Of a DNA stretch of 64,000 bases, positions 11,820-28,774 are shown piece by piece. Source of the DNA: Triplophysa rosa. Its lineage: Eukaryota; Chordata; Actinopteri; Cypriniformes; Nemacheilidae. A model generated the notes under the pieces. It saw only the letters and a list, made by a program, of their open reading frames with translations, ran no database searches and had not been told where the DNA came from. How positions within the stretch are numbered: position 1 is the first letter of the stretch; every line of letters begins with the position of its first letter. The DNA lies in assembly GCF_024868665.1 (NCBI RefSeq), contig NC_079898.1:25618685-25682684 (forward strand), written 5' to 3'. A program made the translations under genes and the position numbers.

Positions 11820-12366
11820 CACAAATTAAACAATATTAGCACACACAGTCACAACAAAAACAACAGGTTGACAATTCTAACCTATGCTGTGATATAATGC
11901 TCCTTCGCACCAAGGCTTGCTAAAAGTAATGAAACACACGTACCTTTTAAAAAAGCTGAAGGCGCCGCGTGCGAACATTAAACCTCCTTAAAACGGTGTC
12001 CTTCCATTCGGTTGTACATTTTCCTTTTCCAAAGCTGAACTAACTGAGCCTTCCGTTTGTGAAGCATTGAGCGTCTGTAACTAATTGCTAGCGGCTTCCC
12101 TCCACACGTATACATACATTAATACGCTGCGTAATGACGCATCGTCACAACAACCGGACTAGATTCATCTTCTTTACAAAGTAAACACATAGGCTAGGCT
12201 ACCATTTACATTTCCACTTTGTTTAAAATTCTTTAAACGTTTAAAACTTTTTTATTATATATTTTCAGTATGTATTACATGAATTTAAAACTGTGTCAAG
12301 TGGGGGGGGCACAACAACCCTGTGGGGGGGCATGCCCCGCGAGTGCCCCCCTTGGCGCTGGCCATG
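11689..12366. mobile_element. Non-autonomous DNA element inserted in the membrane exon
   Basis: The insert is bounded by the direct repeat gatcca (11683-11688 and 12367-12372), which is single in the intact paralogues. Both ends are rich in G or C runs and weakly inverted: 'ggcgccag...aagggggca' at the left, and 'tgccccccttggcgctgg' at the right. The length is 678 bp. No transposase is encoded. The superfamily is uncertain. Confidence 0.6.
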
Positions 12367-12590
12367 GATCCAGATGAGATGAACAGAAGAGATCAGATAA
12401 TCAGTGACATGACGGATGAATCTGTAATTCTGTTATCAGGATGAGAGCAGGAGATGAAGTCACAGCAGTTTACAGTCAGTCTTCATTGTGCTGAACATGA
12501 AAATAAATCATTCAAAACACAACCACACAAAACCTCTTCAGTTACAACAGTCATGACAAGAACGCTTTTGAACTGGCTGTTATATATTCT

Positions 12591-13488
12591 TTTCAATTTC
12601 AAGGTACTTTATTGGCATGATTGCGTGTTCTTACAATATTGCCAAAGCATTGAACACATAACAAAAGACATACATTAAGTACAAACATTACAGTAAAATA
12701 TAGAATGAGGTGCTGAGTAAGGGATAAATATAGAATGAAATATAAAATAATGTATAAGTGAGTAAACAAATGAAATATGTCAAATAAAATATCTATATCA
12801 AATGTAGACTTCAGGCAGAAACATGAGAATAGAATAAGAGTAAACGGTGTAGATGTGCATTGATTGTAAGAGATGAAGGCAGTAGTTTGTGCAGCTGATA
12901 GATGAATGTGTGTCTCAACACCTAACAAACTCTGGCATGACCTTTGACTTTTTGTGAAAGTGTTTCTCTCTCACATCTTTAATTTGATCACAATGAAGGA
13001 GAAAGTGTGTCTCAGTCTCCACCTCACCAGTGTCACAGTGTGCACAGTTTGTCTGTGTCTGCCTCTCTCTACGGCCAGACTGTGATCACTGAGTCTGTAT
13101 TTGCTCAGGTTTTGACTTTCTTTGATCATTTGGTTTATTCTGATTTGGTTCTGTTCGGTTGTGCCAATCGGACGTTTCAGAGGCAGCTGGCAGAAGGGAC
13201 TGGCTTTAGGTCTCAGCTCTTGGGTTTTAAGTGCTTCATATTGAAGTGTGTTAGGAGGACTTGAGTTAAGGTGTGTCCAGAATTTGAGAGAAAATTTTTG
13301 GATGTGTATTATCAGAGAGTATCTGCCTAATTCAGCCCTGCATGCATTATTTGGTGTTCTTCTCTGAACTCTTCAAATGTTTTTACAGAATTCAGCATGC
13401 AGGGATTCTATGGGGTGTTTATCTCATTTGGAGTAATCTGTCAGACACTGTGGAGCCCAAACCTCACAGCCATATAGAGCTATAGGCA
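12591..13488 (-). mobile_element. 5'-truncated LINE (I/Nimb-like) 3' end
   Basis: On the minus strand the element ends 'gccaataaagtaccttgaaattgaa', a common tail of fish I/Nimb-type LINEs. Upstream lies the C-terminal motif 'CAHCDTGEVETETHFLLHC', the cysteine-rich end of the reverse transcriptase protein. It is truncated near 13488, where Ig-gene flank homologous to 17728 resumes. It has inserted into the 3' flank of the dead membrane exon at 11569. Confidence 0.7.
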
Positions 13489-13594
13489 TTATACACTAAT
13501 GGATGAACGTGAGAGGAAACACAAACTTTAAACATCACAAACACTGCAACGCTCTTCTTCTGTGTCGGTTAGTGAAGGCGCGTCAGTGGCACTT

Positions 13595-13608
13595 CCGCCA
13601 CCTGCTGG
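13595..13608 (-). promoter_or_regulatory. CTCF consensus match
   Basis: The minus strand reads CCAGCAGGTGGCGG, matching CCASYAGRKGGCRS at all 14 positions. It lies about 700 bases upstream of a plus-oriented near-match at 14317. Occupancy is not known. Confidence 0.4.
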
Positions 13609-13857
13609 ATTGAATGAGAAGCAAACACAAGAACGCACTAAGCATAATCTTAATCTTTAAAAAAAAACATGAATTATACGAAATCATTTTTCAGTAGTAA
13701 TAACCAAAATAAAAATAATTTTATGCTTATCGCTTTGTTTAAAATGGTTTGCTATATGTTTAATGTAAATACAACAACACAGTAATTCAGTGCTTGAAAC
13801 ATGAGTGAACTAAATTCTCTTAAATTAACTTCAATAACTGTTTCCTTTGTGTTTCAG

Positions 13858-13935
13858 TGTGTTTGGTACTGAATCTGAAACTGTGTCAGAGACTGAAGGA
13901 GATTATGTGAGTCTTACTGAAACAGAGAAAAAATA
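13858..13935 (+). pseudogene. Degenerate Ig V exon start
   Basis: After a good acceptor ('gtgtttcag') the frame begins 'VFGTESETVSETEGD', recognisably the start of the V exon at 14871. It then jumps over much of the domain to 'TETEKK' and a stop (taa near 13935). It belongs to a dead paralogue lying between the LINE and the functional gene. Confidence 0.6.
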
Positions 13936-14316
13936 AAATATAATAAAACACCAGTAAAGACACTTTTTTCTATTAAGTGCAATAGAGTAAGTTAGTTACA
14001 GTTAAGGGCTTTCTGAAGTTTTTTTATATCTTTGCCCTTGTAAACTAACGGTACTGTTATATGCTCTCCTGCCAAATGAATAAATGTCATGTAAATATCT
14101 GTTCTGAGAGTCTGAATTCACATTTACAATTTTACTGTTCAAAGAACAGGTTTTCTTAAGCAAAAAATTTAATAGCAAATAACAGAAAACAGCATTATAA
14201 AAACGTAATAATTTGAATACTGTAACAGCTCTCAGTTGTCCAGCATCACAGGTCTGCATTTACAATAAAACCGGTTTTACTGAGATCTCAGTTCAACTGT
14301 AAGTGGTTTAATTTGA

Positions 14317-14364
14317 ACAGCAGGGGGCGCTCACGCTGCATTCTGTAATGATGTCAGTATAAAA
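14317..14364 (+). promoter_or_regulatory. Probable core promoter with TATA box and CTCF-like site
   Basis: TATAAAA at 14358-14364 lies 235 bases before the ATG at 14599, a suitable distance for a short 5' UTR. Just upstream, ACAGCAGGGGGCGC (14317-14330) matches the CTCF consensus at 13 of 14 positions. Both are preserved at 34448-34495. A third copy of the CTCF-like part survives at 29326-29339 just before the assembly gap. Confidence 0.5.
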
Positions 14365-14598
14365 CACACTGGCCCTCACATGCGGACATTAACCCTTACA
14401 GGATGTTTCATCAAAAGACGAAAAACGTCCCATTGTCCTCTTTCAGGTTTTATTGTAGCTTCTGTTATATGTAGTGTGTGTATGATTGTGTTCTTCACTG
14501 AACCACCACAGACCAACACTTCCCTCTTCAGCTCATCTGTTCATTCAAGCAGATTCATAAAACCTTTCTGTTCTGTATTGTGGAAACTGCTGGAGAAA

Positions 14599-15993
14599 AT
14601 GTTTGCAGTGATGTTGTTGTGCTCGTGCTCGTGGAGTCTGGGTGAGTCATGTGTGTTTTATAACTTCACTTCTTTCGGTTTCAGTAAAACTTGAAATGAG
14701 TGCATTGATTTTACACGTGATGGCATGATGTTCACTTGCTGTAACTGTACTTAGAGAATAAGAGATTTTAGTCTCATTTGTGTCATTTCAGCTGTAGCTG
14801 CGCTCACACACACAGAGTGAACTGACTTGACATGAATGATCTTTGATAGCTGTTGTTGTTTGTGTTTCAGGTGTGTTTGGTACTGAACCTGTGTCTGTGT
14901 CAGTGACTGAAGGAGATTCTGTGTCTCTGTCTGTGAGTCTGACTGAAGAACAGAGAGGAAACACAATCATGTGGAGCTTTGGACCTACAAGAGCTATGAT
15001 AGCTGAAATGAATGTGAAGAAGAAAACTAAACAGTGTTATGATGAAGATGATAGAGCTGATGGGAGATTCAGAGACAGACTGCAGGTGGATATTCAGACT
15101 GTATCTCTCAACATCACACACATCAGAATCACAGACTCTGGACTTTATGTGATAACAGTCAGCAGCCAAAGGAGACCACTCAAGAGATTCAACATTACTG
15201 TCTACGGTCAGTACTGACTTTACTCTGTTACTTCACCTTTGAACTAAATTATCTAATTTTTCTGAATATTATGAAATGATGATCCTTTGATTTAACATTG
15301 TTATGACAGATTCACCTCTTTCCTCTAATGCTTTATTTCCAAAATATAAATCATTTTATAGTTATTAATAGTTAAAAATATCAAATACAGCAATCCTCAG
15401 TATTATTATTTCACATTTTCAGCTCGTCTTCCTGTTCCTGTCATCACCAGTTCTTCTTCATCTTCATCATCAGATTGTGTTGTGTTGTGTTCAGTAATGG
15501 ATGTGTCACATGTGAGTGTCTCCTGGTACAAAGGAAAGAGTTTATTGTCCAGCATCAGTGTGTCTGATCTCAACATCAGACTCTCTCTACCTCTGGAGTG
15601 TCTGAATGATTCTTACACATGTGTCATCAACAATTCCATCACAAACCAGACTCAACATCTCACATCTGATGTCTGTCACAAGTGTTCAGGTACATCAGCT
15701 GTTTATTCACTGATCCACACAAATGAACTTTTTCATGACTTGCTGTAGTTGTGTCACAGATCATATACAGCAAGACATTCTGTTTGAGAGATTGTGATGA
15801 ATCATAATTCAGTTTTATTGTTACAGCTCCTTCCGCAGGATTCTCCTGCTGTTGTGGTTTTACTGAAGCTGTGATCCGATTGGTCGTCTCTGCTCTGGTG
15901 GGCGTGGCTGCTGTTGCTGTTCTGGTTTATGACGTCAGATCCAGAAGAGATGAACAGAAGAAGAGATCAGACATTCAGTTAAATGATCAATGA
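14599..15993 (+). CDS. CD2/SLAM-like receptor (V + C2 + membrane segment), complete
   Basis: Four phase-1 exons: 14599-14641 (leader [14 protein letters not shown]), 14871-15206 (V domain), 15423-15689 (C2 domain), 15827-15993 (membrane and tail), 813 nt and 270 residues. The V domain lacks the usual disulfide cysteines ('SVSLSVSLT', 'SGLYVITVS'). The second domain has paired cysteines ('DCVVLC', '[11 protein letters not shown]') as in CD2/SLAM-family second domains. The membrane segment '[20 protein letters not shown]' carries an Arg near its outer end and is followed by a short basic tail without tyrosine motifs. The exon 2 donor is G|gtcagt, weaker than consensus; reading through it gives a stop within three codons. 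An AATAAA lies at 16324. Its closest relative is 34730-36127. Cell-surface adhesion or co-receptor role is inferred from fold only. Confidence 0.85.
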
Positions 15994-16323
15994 ATGAATC
16001 TGTAATTCTGTCATCAGGATGAGAGCAGGAGATGAAGTGACAGCAGTTTACAGTCAGTCTTCATTGTGCTGAACATGAACAATAATCATCCAAAACACAA
16101 CCACACAAAACCTCTTCAGTTACATGCTTATCTGTTTATATCTGTATATCTCAAGTATATATTTGCTTCTGCTTTAATATTGTGGTTTGAATTTGCTTTT
16201 ATATATCTGTCTTTATACATTTTCACTGTTCAAAGTCATTTCTGTATTAATTCAAACACAGTACTGCATTGCCTTTATTGTTTTTTTCTTTATTGTTGAT
16301 TTGTAAACATGGATTATTTTATT

Positions 16324-16329
16324 AATAAA
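16324..16329 (+). terminator. Polyadenylation signal AATAAA
   Basis: AATAAA about 330 bases after the stop codon at 15993. The counterpart sits at 36452-36457 at the same distance from the stop of the paralogue. Confidence 0.5.
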
Positions 16330-17024
16330 TGCTATTTTGCAACCAAATATTAAAAAAAAACCTTTCACTAGATTATTGAACATTTGTTTAATTGATGAAT
16401 TTATTAACAACAGCAGCACAGCATATATTTATAAAGCTCTAGGTGTGTTTTAGTGTTTTAGTTTACGATGGAGTTACAACAATGTTGAAAACACCGATTT
16501 ACATCCCATAATACTCATGGCACTCGCTGTTTCATATCTATGGTCAGAGACATTTCATGAGCTGTTCTACTTACTCAATGTCCATTCATTCACATGCACT
16601 ATTGTTCATAATAAAAACAAAAATGAATTATTCTTTCTATCAAATGCACAACTAAAATGAATTATAATCCAGTCAAGTGTTTAAAAGAATCAACAGAGAA
16701 GAGTAGCAGAGAGGAAGAAAGAGGAACTACATCATTATTCTATATAAATGTGTTCAGCATCTCTCCGCTGAAGAAAAACTGTCTCAACAAAAGCAGAAGT
16801 AGAACTCAAAGTGACAAACATTGACAGATCTTTTTTACTGATATATTAATGTGTGAAAAAGCCGAGACACAGCACTTTAATACTGCAGAATGAGAAACTT
16901 GATATATGATTGTGTTTTTCACTAAAATGTATGATTGGAGTCTGAATATCCGCTTAAATGTGTCATGACAAGAACGGGTTTGAACACAGTGGCTGCTATA
17001 TATGTATAATAAAGATAGAGTCAT

Positions 17025-18117
17025 TATTTTACATTATGTTCACGATGGCTCAGTGTTTCTGATGAGGACACCAAAAGGCACTTCATAGTGATAATGATCC
17101 ATCTGAATTAATGTCGTGTGAAGCGAGCCTGTCAATCACACAATGTGTCGTTGGAATCAGAATGTAAACGTTGTTGTTGCGGGAATATCTAAATCTTACC
17201 CGGATACAGCAATGCTATTTTCTGATTGGCTGTTCGGTAGATTTTTTTATTGATTAGCTGGTGCGTGGCAGGGCTTCTGAACTCTATGGGGAACTCACTT
17301 GATTCTTCTAATAGCGGTGCAACTTGGTGGGCGTTACCCTGGAAATATCTCTGCGTGAGAAATACTGGACAAGGTGTGGCGTGTGAGCGGGTTGAAATGC
17401 GCGTGTGAGACTTGAGAGCCCTGCTTAAATGTTGCTGAGCAGTGAGCATACCATATCTTTATTTACAGTCTTAACATTTCATATGTATTGTGTGTATATT
17501 ATTTATACGTTATTTTATTTTATGTAACACAAAAGGTTACAAAAGTTCACTATGTTAATTTCGTTACGAGTTGACCATAAATTGTTCAATCTTCAGAAAT
17601 GAGGAAAGGGCGCCATCTTGTGGACATGCAAAGAATGACTTTAGATTATAAATTTAAATCCTATCCGCAGCAACGCTGACTGAGCGCGCATGATAACATA
17701 AACCTGCTGAATAACAGAGATGTTTAAAAGCACTGTATTATACACAAATGGATGAACGTGAAAGGAAACACAAACTTTAAACACTTTAAAACACAAACTG
17801 CAAGGCTCTTCTTCTTTGTCGGTTGGTGAAGGCGCGTCAGTGGCACTCCCGCCACCTGCTGGACTGAATGAAGCTTCACACATCATCATCACACACAGAC
17901 CAAACATTAAAACTCATCTAAATTTCTTTAAATTCTCATTAATTAATATATATTAAATCATGTTTGAGTAGTAATAAACACAAAAATAATCTTTGATCTC
18001 TTTATATAAAAGTGTTTGCTATATGTTAAATTTAAATATTTTAACACAATAGTTCTGTGTTTGAAACCTGAATGAACTAAATTCTCTTAAATTAACTTCA
18101 ATAATAATTGTTTCCTT
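17025..18117. other. Non-coding spacer, upstream flank of a dead Ig gene
   Basis: From about 17728 the sequence matches 13490 onward (flank of the pseudo-exon at 13858). No gene is seen. A perfect CTCF consensus match lies at 17849-17862. Confidence 0.5.
17849..17862 (-). promoter_or_regulatory. CTCF consensus match, convergent with 14317
   Basis: The minus strand reads CCAGCAGGTGGCGG (14 of 14). Together with the plus-oriented site at 14317 it brackets the receptor gene at 14599-15993 in convergent orientation, the arrangement expected of loop anchors. Occupancy is inference. Confidence 0.4.
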
Positions 18118-18119
18118 TG

Positions 18120-18330
18120 TGTGTTTGCTACTGAATCTGTGTCTCTGTGTGTTAGTCTGACTGAAACACAGAGAGAAAATATAATCATGTGTTAGTTCGG
18201 ACCTACAGACGTTACTATAGCTGAAATGAATGTGAAGAAGAATAGTAAACAGTGTTATGATGTAAAGCTGATGGGAGATTCAGAGACAGACTGTATCTCT
18301 CAACATCACACACATCAGAATAACTAGCAT
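18120..18330 (+). pseudogene. Dead Ig V exon with stop and deletions
   Basis: The stretch follows the V exon of 14871 closely at the DNA level ('gtgtttgctactgaatctgtg', 'gctgaaatgaatgtgaagaa', 'gggagattcagagacagact'). It lacks the acceptor, has a stop where Trp is expected ('atgtgttagttcgg'), and has deletions. It ends in unrelated sequence near 18330. Confidence 0.75.
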
Positions 18331-19760
18331 GTCTTTAATGTTAAAACAGGTGTTCAAAAACCATAAAAGAATCAAAAATCAGACGCAGATTTCCAATATT
18401 TTTGTTTAAATGTATTAATTTAGCTGATTTATCTGAAGTTACTTAAAGAGATTCAGCCAAAGCAGAACATATGACACATATTCCTGTATTACATTTTGCA
18501 TAATCAAGTACAAATTGAAAGCACAAACATCAGTGAAAAACTGCTTTCTTTTTTTTGTAGTATACAGTGCAATAGTATCACAGTTAAGTGATTTATGAAG
18601 ATTTTATATCCGCACTGAGAATCTGAATTCACAAAAACAAGTTTTACATTCAGATCTGAACAGTGAACAGATTGTCTTTCATTTTCTTGTGTAATTTCCT
18701 AATGTAGCAATTTATAATGCAAAGATGACAGATTAAAAGAATATTAACTTAAAACAATACAATGTTTCACGGTTCATCAAAAACTTGGAGTTCATGTGTC
18801 ATAAGTAACGGACCACACAGATCATGAAAGCAGTCAAATAGATTTTTATTGTATGTGTTGATGAGTGATGTTGAGCATCTATGAGCTGATCAATCATCTT
18901 CTGCTTCATTCAGTAAAAGACTTCACAACCATCAAAGATTCATTTTCTCTGATTCCTGCTGAATCTGTCAGAAAACACAGAATCACAAAAATCAGAACTA
19001 GAATAGAATCTCTGCTTACACAAAAAGGAATAAATCTTCACTTAAAAACTTCCTGTTACATCTGTCAAGCCATTTAAAAAAGGAACATTTAAAGAGATGT
19101 CCATTTACATTACGTTAGCTTATGTGCACGGAAAATGTCACTCATCCATTTAATGACATTTTTTGTCTGTAACGTCTCATATCCTTTTCATCTCGTGTAC
19201 AATTAAATCATTTCTTTACTCTCCCCTAATAATTCTTCTTTTCAGCATTTTTTCTGGCAGTAATACAGCCACGAAAAAAATTAACAGACCGCTCCAAATT
19301 TTCATTTCAAATGTGGTCATTCCAGTCCAGTGTCTGTTGAATTTCAATCAAATCAAACCTCAGGAGAAACAAAGTCATCCAACAGCAATGTGAAAGACTG
19401 ACAGCATGACAAGACACAAACAATCTTGATTTTTCACAGTATCTCATAGAACGTTTCCTAAATAACGTAGAAATATTACTGCTTAAAAGTGAATATGAAC
19501 TTGTTTTCTTTGCAGTGTTTAAGGTGTGAAAAAATACAGAGAATCATTTCAACATGAAGTTTTCATTTTCTGAAAATAAATGCAAATAGAAACAATATTG
19601 TTATTTGAAATTTGGGAGAAGTATTATTAGTAGTTCACAGAATGAAACAAAAATGATGGTTTTACCTACACACATATCTAGAAATAGTACACTTTAAAAT
19701 CAGGAAAACGCTCTCTGAAATGGATCAACAGATGCAGAAAAAATTTAGAGACCAAGTTAC
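18331..19760. other. Non-coding stretch between Ig fragments
   Basis: No gene is recognised. About 18590-18670 repeats the Ig-gene flank motif described at 2098-3395. The open frames at 18865-19393 show no known domain. No second Ig or membrane exon for the minus-strand V exon at 20094 was found here. Confidence 0.4.
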
Positions 19761-19764
19761 TCAC

Positions 19765-20282
19765 CATAGACATTAACAATGAACTGAGAGTATGACTGTC
19801 CTCCACCGGTGATGAACTGAAGGAATGATTTCACTCGACTGCTGCTGCTCATCTTTACTTTATACAGTCCAGACTCATCTTTTCTGATGTCTCTGATGAT
19901 GAGAGATCCAGTCTGGACATCCACCTTCAGTCTGTCTCTGAATCTCTCTTCAACACTAGAGATCTTGTTGTTCTTATTGAATGTGGCTATCACTTCATCT
20001 CTAAAGCTCAACTGGATAACATCATCTGACTGGAGTTCAGTAACACCAGTGGGTAGAAAGACAGATTCTCCTTCAAACATCAGCGTTTTTTGAACTGTCA
20101 CAGCCGCACATACAAGAGAGAAACACAAGAGAGAGAAATAAACATTATAACACAAGTGAAGATTTCATTAAAACTCTCTTTTATCTAAAAATGAAGGTTC
20201 TCAAATGTTACCCGTTATCAGATTTCCATAAGAACTCTTGGTGAAATGGTGAACCACGGCGAGAACCATCAGCACCAGCAGG
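19765..20282 (-). pseudogene. Ig V exon plus 5'-cut leader or membrane exon
   Basis: The V exon spans 20094-19765 (330 nt, phase 1) with acceptor 'ctgtgacag' and donor G|gtgag. It keeps 'FEGESVFLP', 'RFRDRLKVDVQTGSLI' and 'DESGLYKVKM', again without canonical cysteines. An unusual Gly-rich stretch, 'FLQFITGGGQS', lies near its end. Upstream, 20282-20212 encodes a hydrophobic segment '[13 protein letters not shown]' and ends in a phase-1 donor compatible with the V exon. It could be a leader exon or a membrane exon. It is cut at about 20283 where myosin sequence begins. No downstream exons were found, so this is treated as a gene fragment, though the V exon is open. Confidence 0.6.
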
Positions 20283-25516
<5,234 letters not shown>

Positions 25517-25810
25517 NGACACAAACGCTGAACATTCTGTACGGGATCTTTCCATCACTGTTGATCTGCTGTAGTTTATAAACTCCATTGTGTTCAGTTG
25601 TGATGTGTGTGATGGTGAGATCTCCAGTGTCAGGGTTCATCTTCAGTCTGTCTGTGAATCTCTCATCATCTGTATATCGGCTCTCTCCGTCTTCTCCATT
25701 CTTTCCAGTGACCAGAATGGTGTTATCATCTAAGATCCACTGGATCTCACTGTCTCTCTGTACTTGACTCTCAGTGTGTAGAGTGACAGATTCTCCTCTT
25801 TTGGCTAACA
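25517..25810 (-). pseudogene. Ig V exon cut at its 3' end by myosin sequence
   Basis: The minus-strand acceptor 'ctgtgtttcag' at 25811 opens a V-type domain that begins 'LAKRGESVTLHTES' and continues through 'DRLKMNPDTGDLTIT' and 'HNGVYKLQQI' to 'MFSVCV'. There the exon meets the ambiguous base at 25516 and myosin exon sequence. The domain is nearly complete and free of stops. The donor site and following exons are missing, unless they are the pieces at 20282-19765 beyond the myosin block. Confidence 0.75.
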
Positions 25811-26506
25811 CTGAAACACAGAAAACATGAATCAGACAGATAGAAGAGGGATATTACACTACAGCTGCCATGTGAGCTTTCATTTCCTTTCTGTTGCAGG
25901 TTTTCACATCTTTGCGAGTGTAAAGTCAAATCTAGTAAATCCTGAAATAAAGTGTGCAGGTGAACTGATTCTGACAGACAGTGTCACTTTTAGAGAGTGT
26001 TTTAAGTCATTGCAAAACACAAAGTTAGATGTTTTTAAACACAAACTACAGATACAAACTTAGATCTGATTTACACATGTGTGTAATAAAAAACATAAGA
26101 GGACATTACATTGACACAACTTTAACACAATAACAAAGCTCAGTTTAAAAAACAAAACAAAGTCACGATTATGATGTACTCTCCCACAATAATCATTTCA
26201 AAACTGTCAGTAAATTGTATTTTTTATTTTTATGTATTTTTTTGTTATTTGCTAGTTAAATTCATTTTCATTAGTTCATTTTTATTATAATGTTAATTTT
26301 GTTGCTTTTGTCATTTTATATGTAATGTGGCTGACTGTCCTCCCAAAACCTTGTATCTCCGTATTTAGTGATTTTTATCTTTTTGTCATAAATCATTATT
26401 ATTAGTCACTTATTAAATCTAACCAATAAGACGTATTTAAAAAGGGCTTGTCAACTTTGTAATCATTTAAAACGTACAGTGTTTTTTACATTTCCTGAAA
26501 AAACTG
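25811..26506. other. Non-coding, AT-rich spacer
   Basis: This is upstream flank or intron of the V exon at 25810. No leader exon could be identified with confidence. No other element is recognised. Confidence 0.4.
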
Positions 26507-26620
26507 CACAGCAAAATCGCAAGTGTTAAAAAGGACAAATTAACACTCAAAGTGGATTATACCTGTATATACACTGTGGGAGTTAATTTGACCTTTTTTA
26601 ACACTGCCGATTTTGCTGTG
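26507..26620. mobile_element. Palindromic MITE, about 114 bp
   Basis: The left arm 'cacagcaaaatcgcaagtgt' is the near-complement of the right arm 'acactgccgattttgctgtg', with inner arms also pairing ('ggacaaattaacac' and 'gttaatttgacc'). The whole can fold into one hairpin. It abuts the truncated Ig exon at about 26625. Confidence 0.65.
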
Positions 26621-26625
26621 TATGC

Positions 26626-27310
26626 TAGCTGAAATGAATGTGAAGAAGAAAACTAAACAGTGTTATGATGAAGATGATAGAGCTGATGGGAGATTCAGAG
26701 ACAGACTGCAGGTGGATATTCAGACTGTATCTCTCATCATCACAGACATCAGAATCACACACTCTGGACTTTATGTGATAACAGTCAGCAGCCAAAGGAG
26801 ACCACTCAAGATATTCAACATCACTGTCTGTACTCTGTTACATATGTATTCACCTTTGAACTAAATTATCTAATTTTTCTGAATATTATGAAATGATTTA
26901 ACATTGTTATGACAGATTCACCTCTTTCCTCTAATGCTTTCTTCCAGATATAAATCATTTTATAGTTATTAATAGTTAAAAATATAAAATACAGCAGTCC
27001 TCAGTATTATTATTTCACATTTTCAGCTCGTGTGCCTGTTCCTGTTATCTCCAGAGACTCTTCATTTTCAGTGTCAAATTGTTGTGTGTTGTGTTCAGTA
27101 ATGGATGTGTCACATGTGAGTGTCTCCTGGTACAAAGGAAAGAGTTTATTGTCCAGCATCAGTGTGTCTGATCTCAGCATCAGTGCGTCTGATCTCAACA
27201 TCAGACTCTCTCTACCTCTGGAGTGTCTGGATGATTCTTACACATGTGTGCTGAACAATTCCATCACAAACCAGACTCAACATCTTATTATTGATCTTAC
27301 AAGACTTATT
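26626..27310 (+). pseudogene. 5'-truncated Ig receptor fragment (V part + C2 exon)
   Basis: 26626-26830 matches the second half of the V exon of 14871 almost base for base ('[17 protein letters not shown]...SQRRPLK'). The intron 26831-27026 is conserved, and the C2 exon starts at 27027 after 'ttttcag'. That exon repeats a short '[12 protein letters not shown]' segment not present at 15423 and keeps '[11 protein letters not shown]'. After about 27285 it runs into unrelated repeat sequence, so the normal donor and membrane exon are lost. Leader and first half of V are missing. Dead. Confidence 0.85.
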
Positions 27311-27399
27311 TTCTTAGGTCAGTTTGCTCATCAAGAAAATGCATCTTGATTCAAGAATGTTTAGACATTTTTACCGGAAAATAAGAAAGAAAGACTTCG

Positions 27400-27946
27400 T
27401 GTCACGTTCTGGTGGAGAAGAACCCAAGCGCAGGCAGCAGCGGTGGTGAAGGGGTTAAACACAGACTTTATTAAACACGACAAAACAGAAAACAAAAACC
27501 CACAATGGGGAAAAACAGGACACGATCAATAAACACGGATTCAAAACAAACACTTCCCTTGAGGGGGCAAAATACACAATAATCCAAACACGCCACAATG
27601 TCTAAAGCAAGGCAAGGTAATCCACAGATAATTATCAGACAAGGCACGAGAACCACAGGTATCACACAGGGAGAATACAAAACGATTCAGCACAAGACAG
27701 CAAACACACGGGCATTAAATAGGGAGACTGACAAAGGAAGATAACAATGGGCAGGTGAGGGTAATGAGACACAACAGGAAAGCTATACGGGGAACGAGAG
27801 GGGCGGGGCCAAAGACGAGACCCAGAGAGAGAGCATGCAGGTCAAAACAAACAATGTCATGTCTCTCTCTACACTAAACACAAGGGATCTGTCACGATCC
27901 TGACACTAGACCGGAAAATCATGAACAAGGAGGCAGGACCATGACA
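27400..27946 (-). mobile_element. Solo LTR-like element, family of 58668-59211
   Basis: The element begins TGTCACG and ends CATGACA on the plus strand. Read on the minus strand it carries 'aataaagtctgtgtttaacc' near its end, as an LTR with polyadenylation signal would. Flanks are cttcg and cttag, a 4-of-5 match to a 5-bp target duplication. The internal sequence is clearly related to 58668-59211. It is inserted inside another repeat, whose halves are seen at 27290-27395 and 27950-27980. Confidence 0.65.
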
Positions 27947-28760
27947 CTTAGTAAGAAAGTCATTTTTTGCAGTGTGTCCACGGTAGCTTATTTATGGGTA
28001 CATTGTAATTACAAAAATGTAGTGTGTTCACCCTATGACTGTTGTATAGCATACTGAAGGTAATGCATACCACGTTATATTAAAATAGTTACCCCTTAGT
28101 TTTAAAATATTTACAGTATAAATGTTTATTTGAATTTTCTGACTTCTTTATTCCCCAAACTTTGCAATTGTTCCCCTTTACCTACAGATATGTACTGTAG
28201 ACGTACATTATTGTTACAATTAGTTACGCTGTAAATCCTGTTTAATTATGCAGTACACTGCGGGCCGTAATCTAAAGCGTTACCCAATATTCATTAAAGG
28301 ATTCACATGTAATCTTAATTTGAGTTTTTATGAGCTGGGACACATCATCAGTGAAGCACCCGTGATCAGAAGTGACCAGTCAAGGGGTCAGTCCTGTTTC
28401 TCCAAAACCACCTAGTGGTAGGCCTAGTGTTTGCATCTTTATGAGGGCCTGTGATCCCTCACCAGCTCAAGACTGTTCAGTGCTGTGGAAAACTCATGTG
28501 GAGTGATGTGAGAAGTGTTTGTGTCACCGTCAGAGGCTGTATAGAGGAGGCCTGACCTTTGACCTTCATCTCTCAAGCTTTCACAACATGACTGGCCTTT
28601 CAGAGGCACTGCGGTGTTTGCAGGAACTTACAGTCTTCAGCAACTGCACATCTGCTATTGACATCAATATATAAAACTGATTAATTACTGACTTTTTAAA
28701 GAAAACAACTGCCGTTTGTCCACATGGGGCTGCAGGTTTAACCCTGCAGTGATGTCTGTA

Positions 28761-28774
28761 GCGCCATCTAGTGG
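28761..28774 (-). promoter_or_regulatory. CTCF consensus match
   Basis: The minus strand reads CCACTAGATGGCGC, 14 of 14 positions of CCASYAGRKGGCRS. A second perfect match in the same orientation is 82 bases away. Confidence 0.4.

Larger units (their letters stand above)
9461..17024. repeat. Segmental duplication, copy 1 (partner 29592-37147)
   Basis: From 9461 to about 14791 the sequence matches 29592-34922 with a constant offset of 20131 bases, no net insertion or deletion, and only isolated differences (for example 10556, and a small cluster at 13288-13306). Beyond 14791 homology continues through the receptor gene to about 17024 but with clear divergence and small indels, rising again in the 3' flank. 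The unit contains a LINE, a MITE, a TE-interrupted membrane exon, a pseudo-exon and one complete receptor gene. The partner begins at an assembly gap. Confidence 0.9.

Noticed and set aside
12454..13264. Small open frames duplicated exactly at 32585-33395
   Set aside because: Conservation reflects the recent segmental duplication; the sequence is dead 3' UTR and an antisense LINE tail.
17189..17907. Minus-strand open frames in the spacer after the first receptor
   Set aside because: No splice context, no domain and no paralogue with conserved frame.
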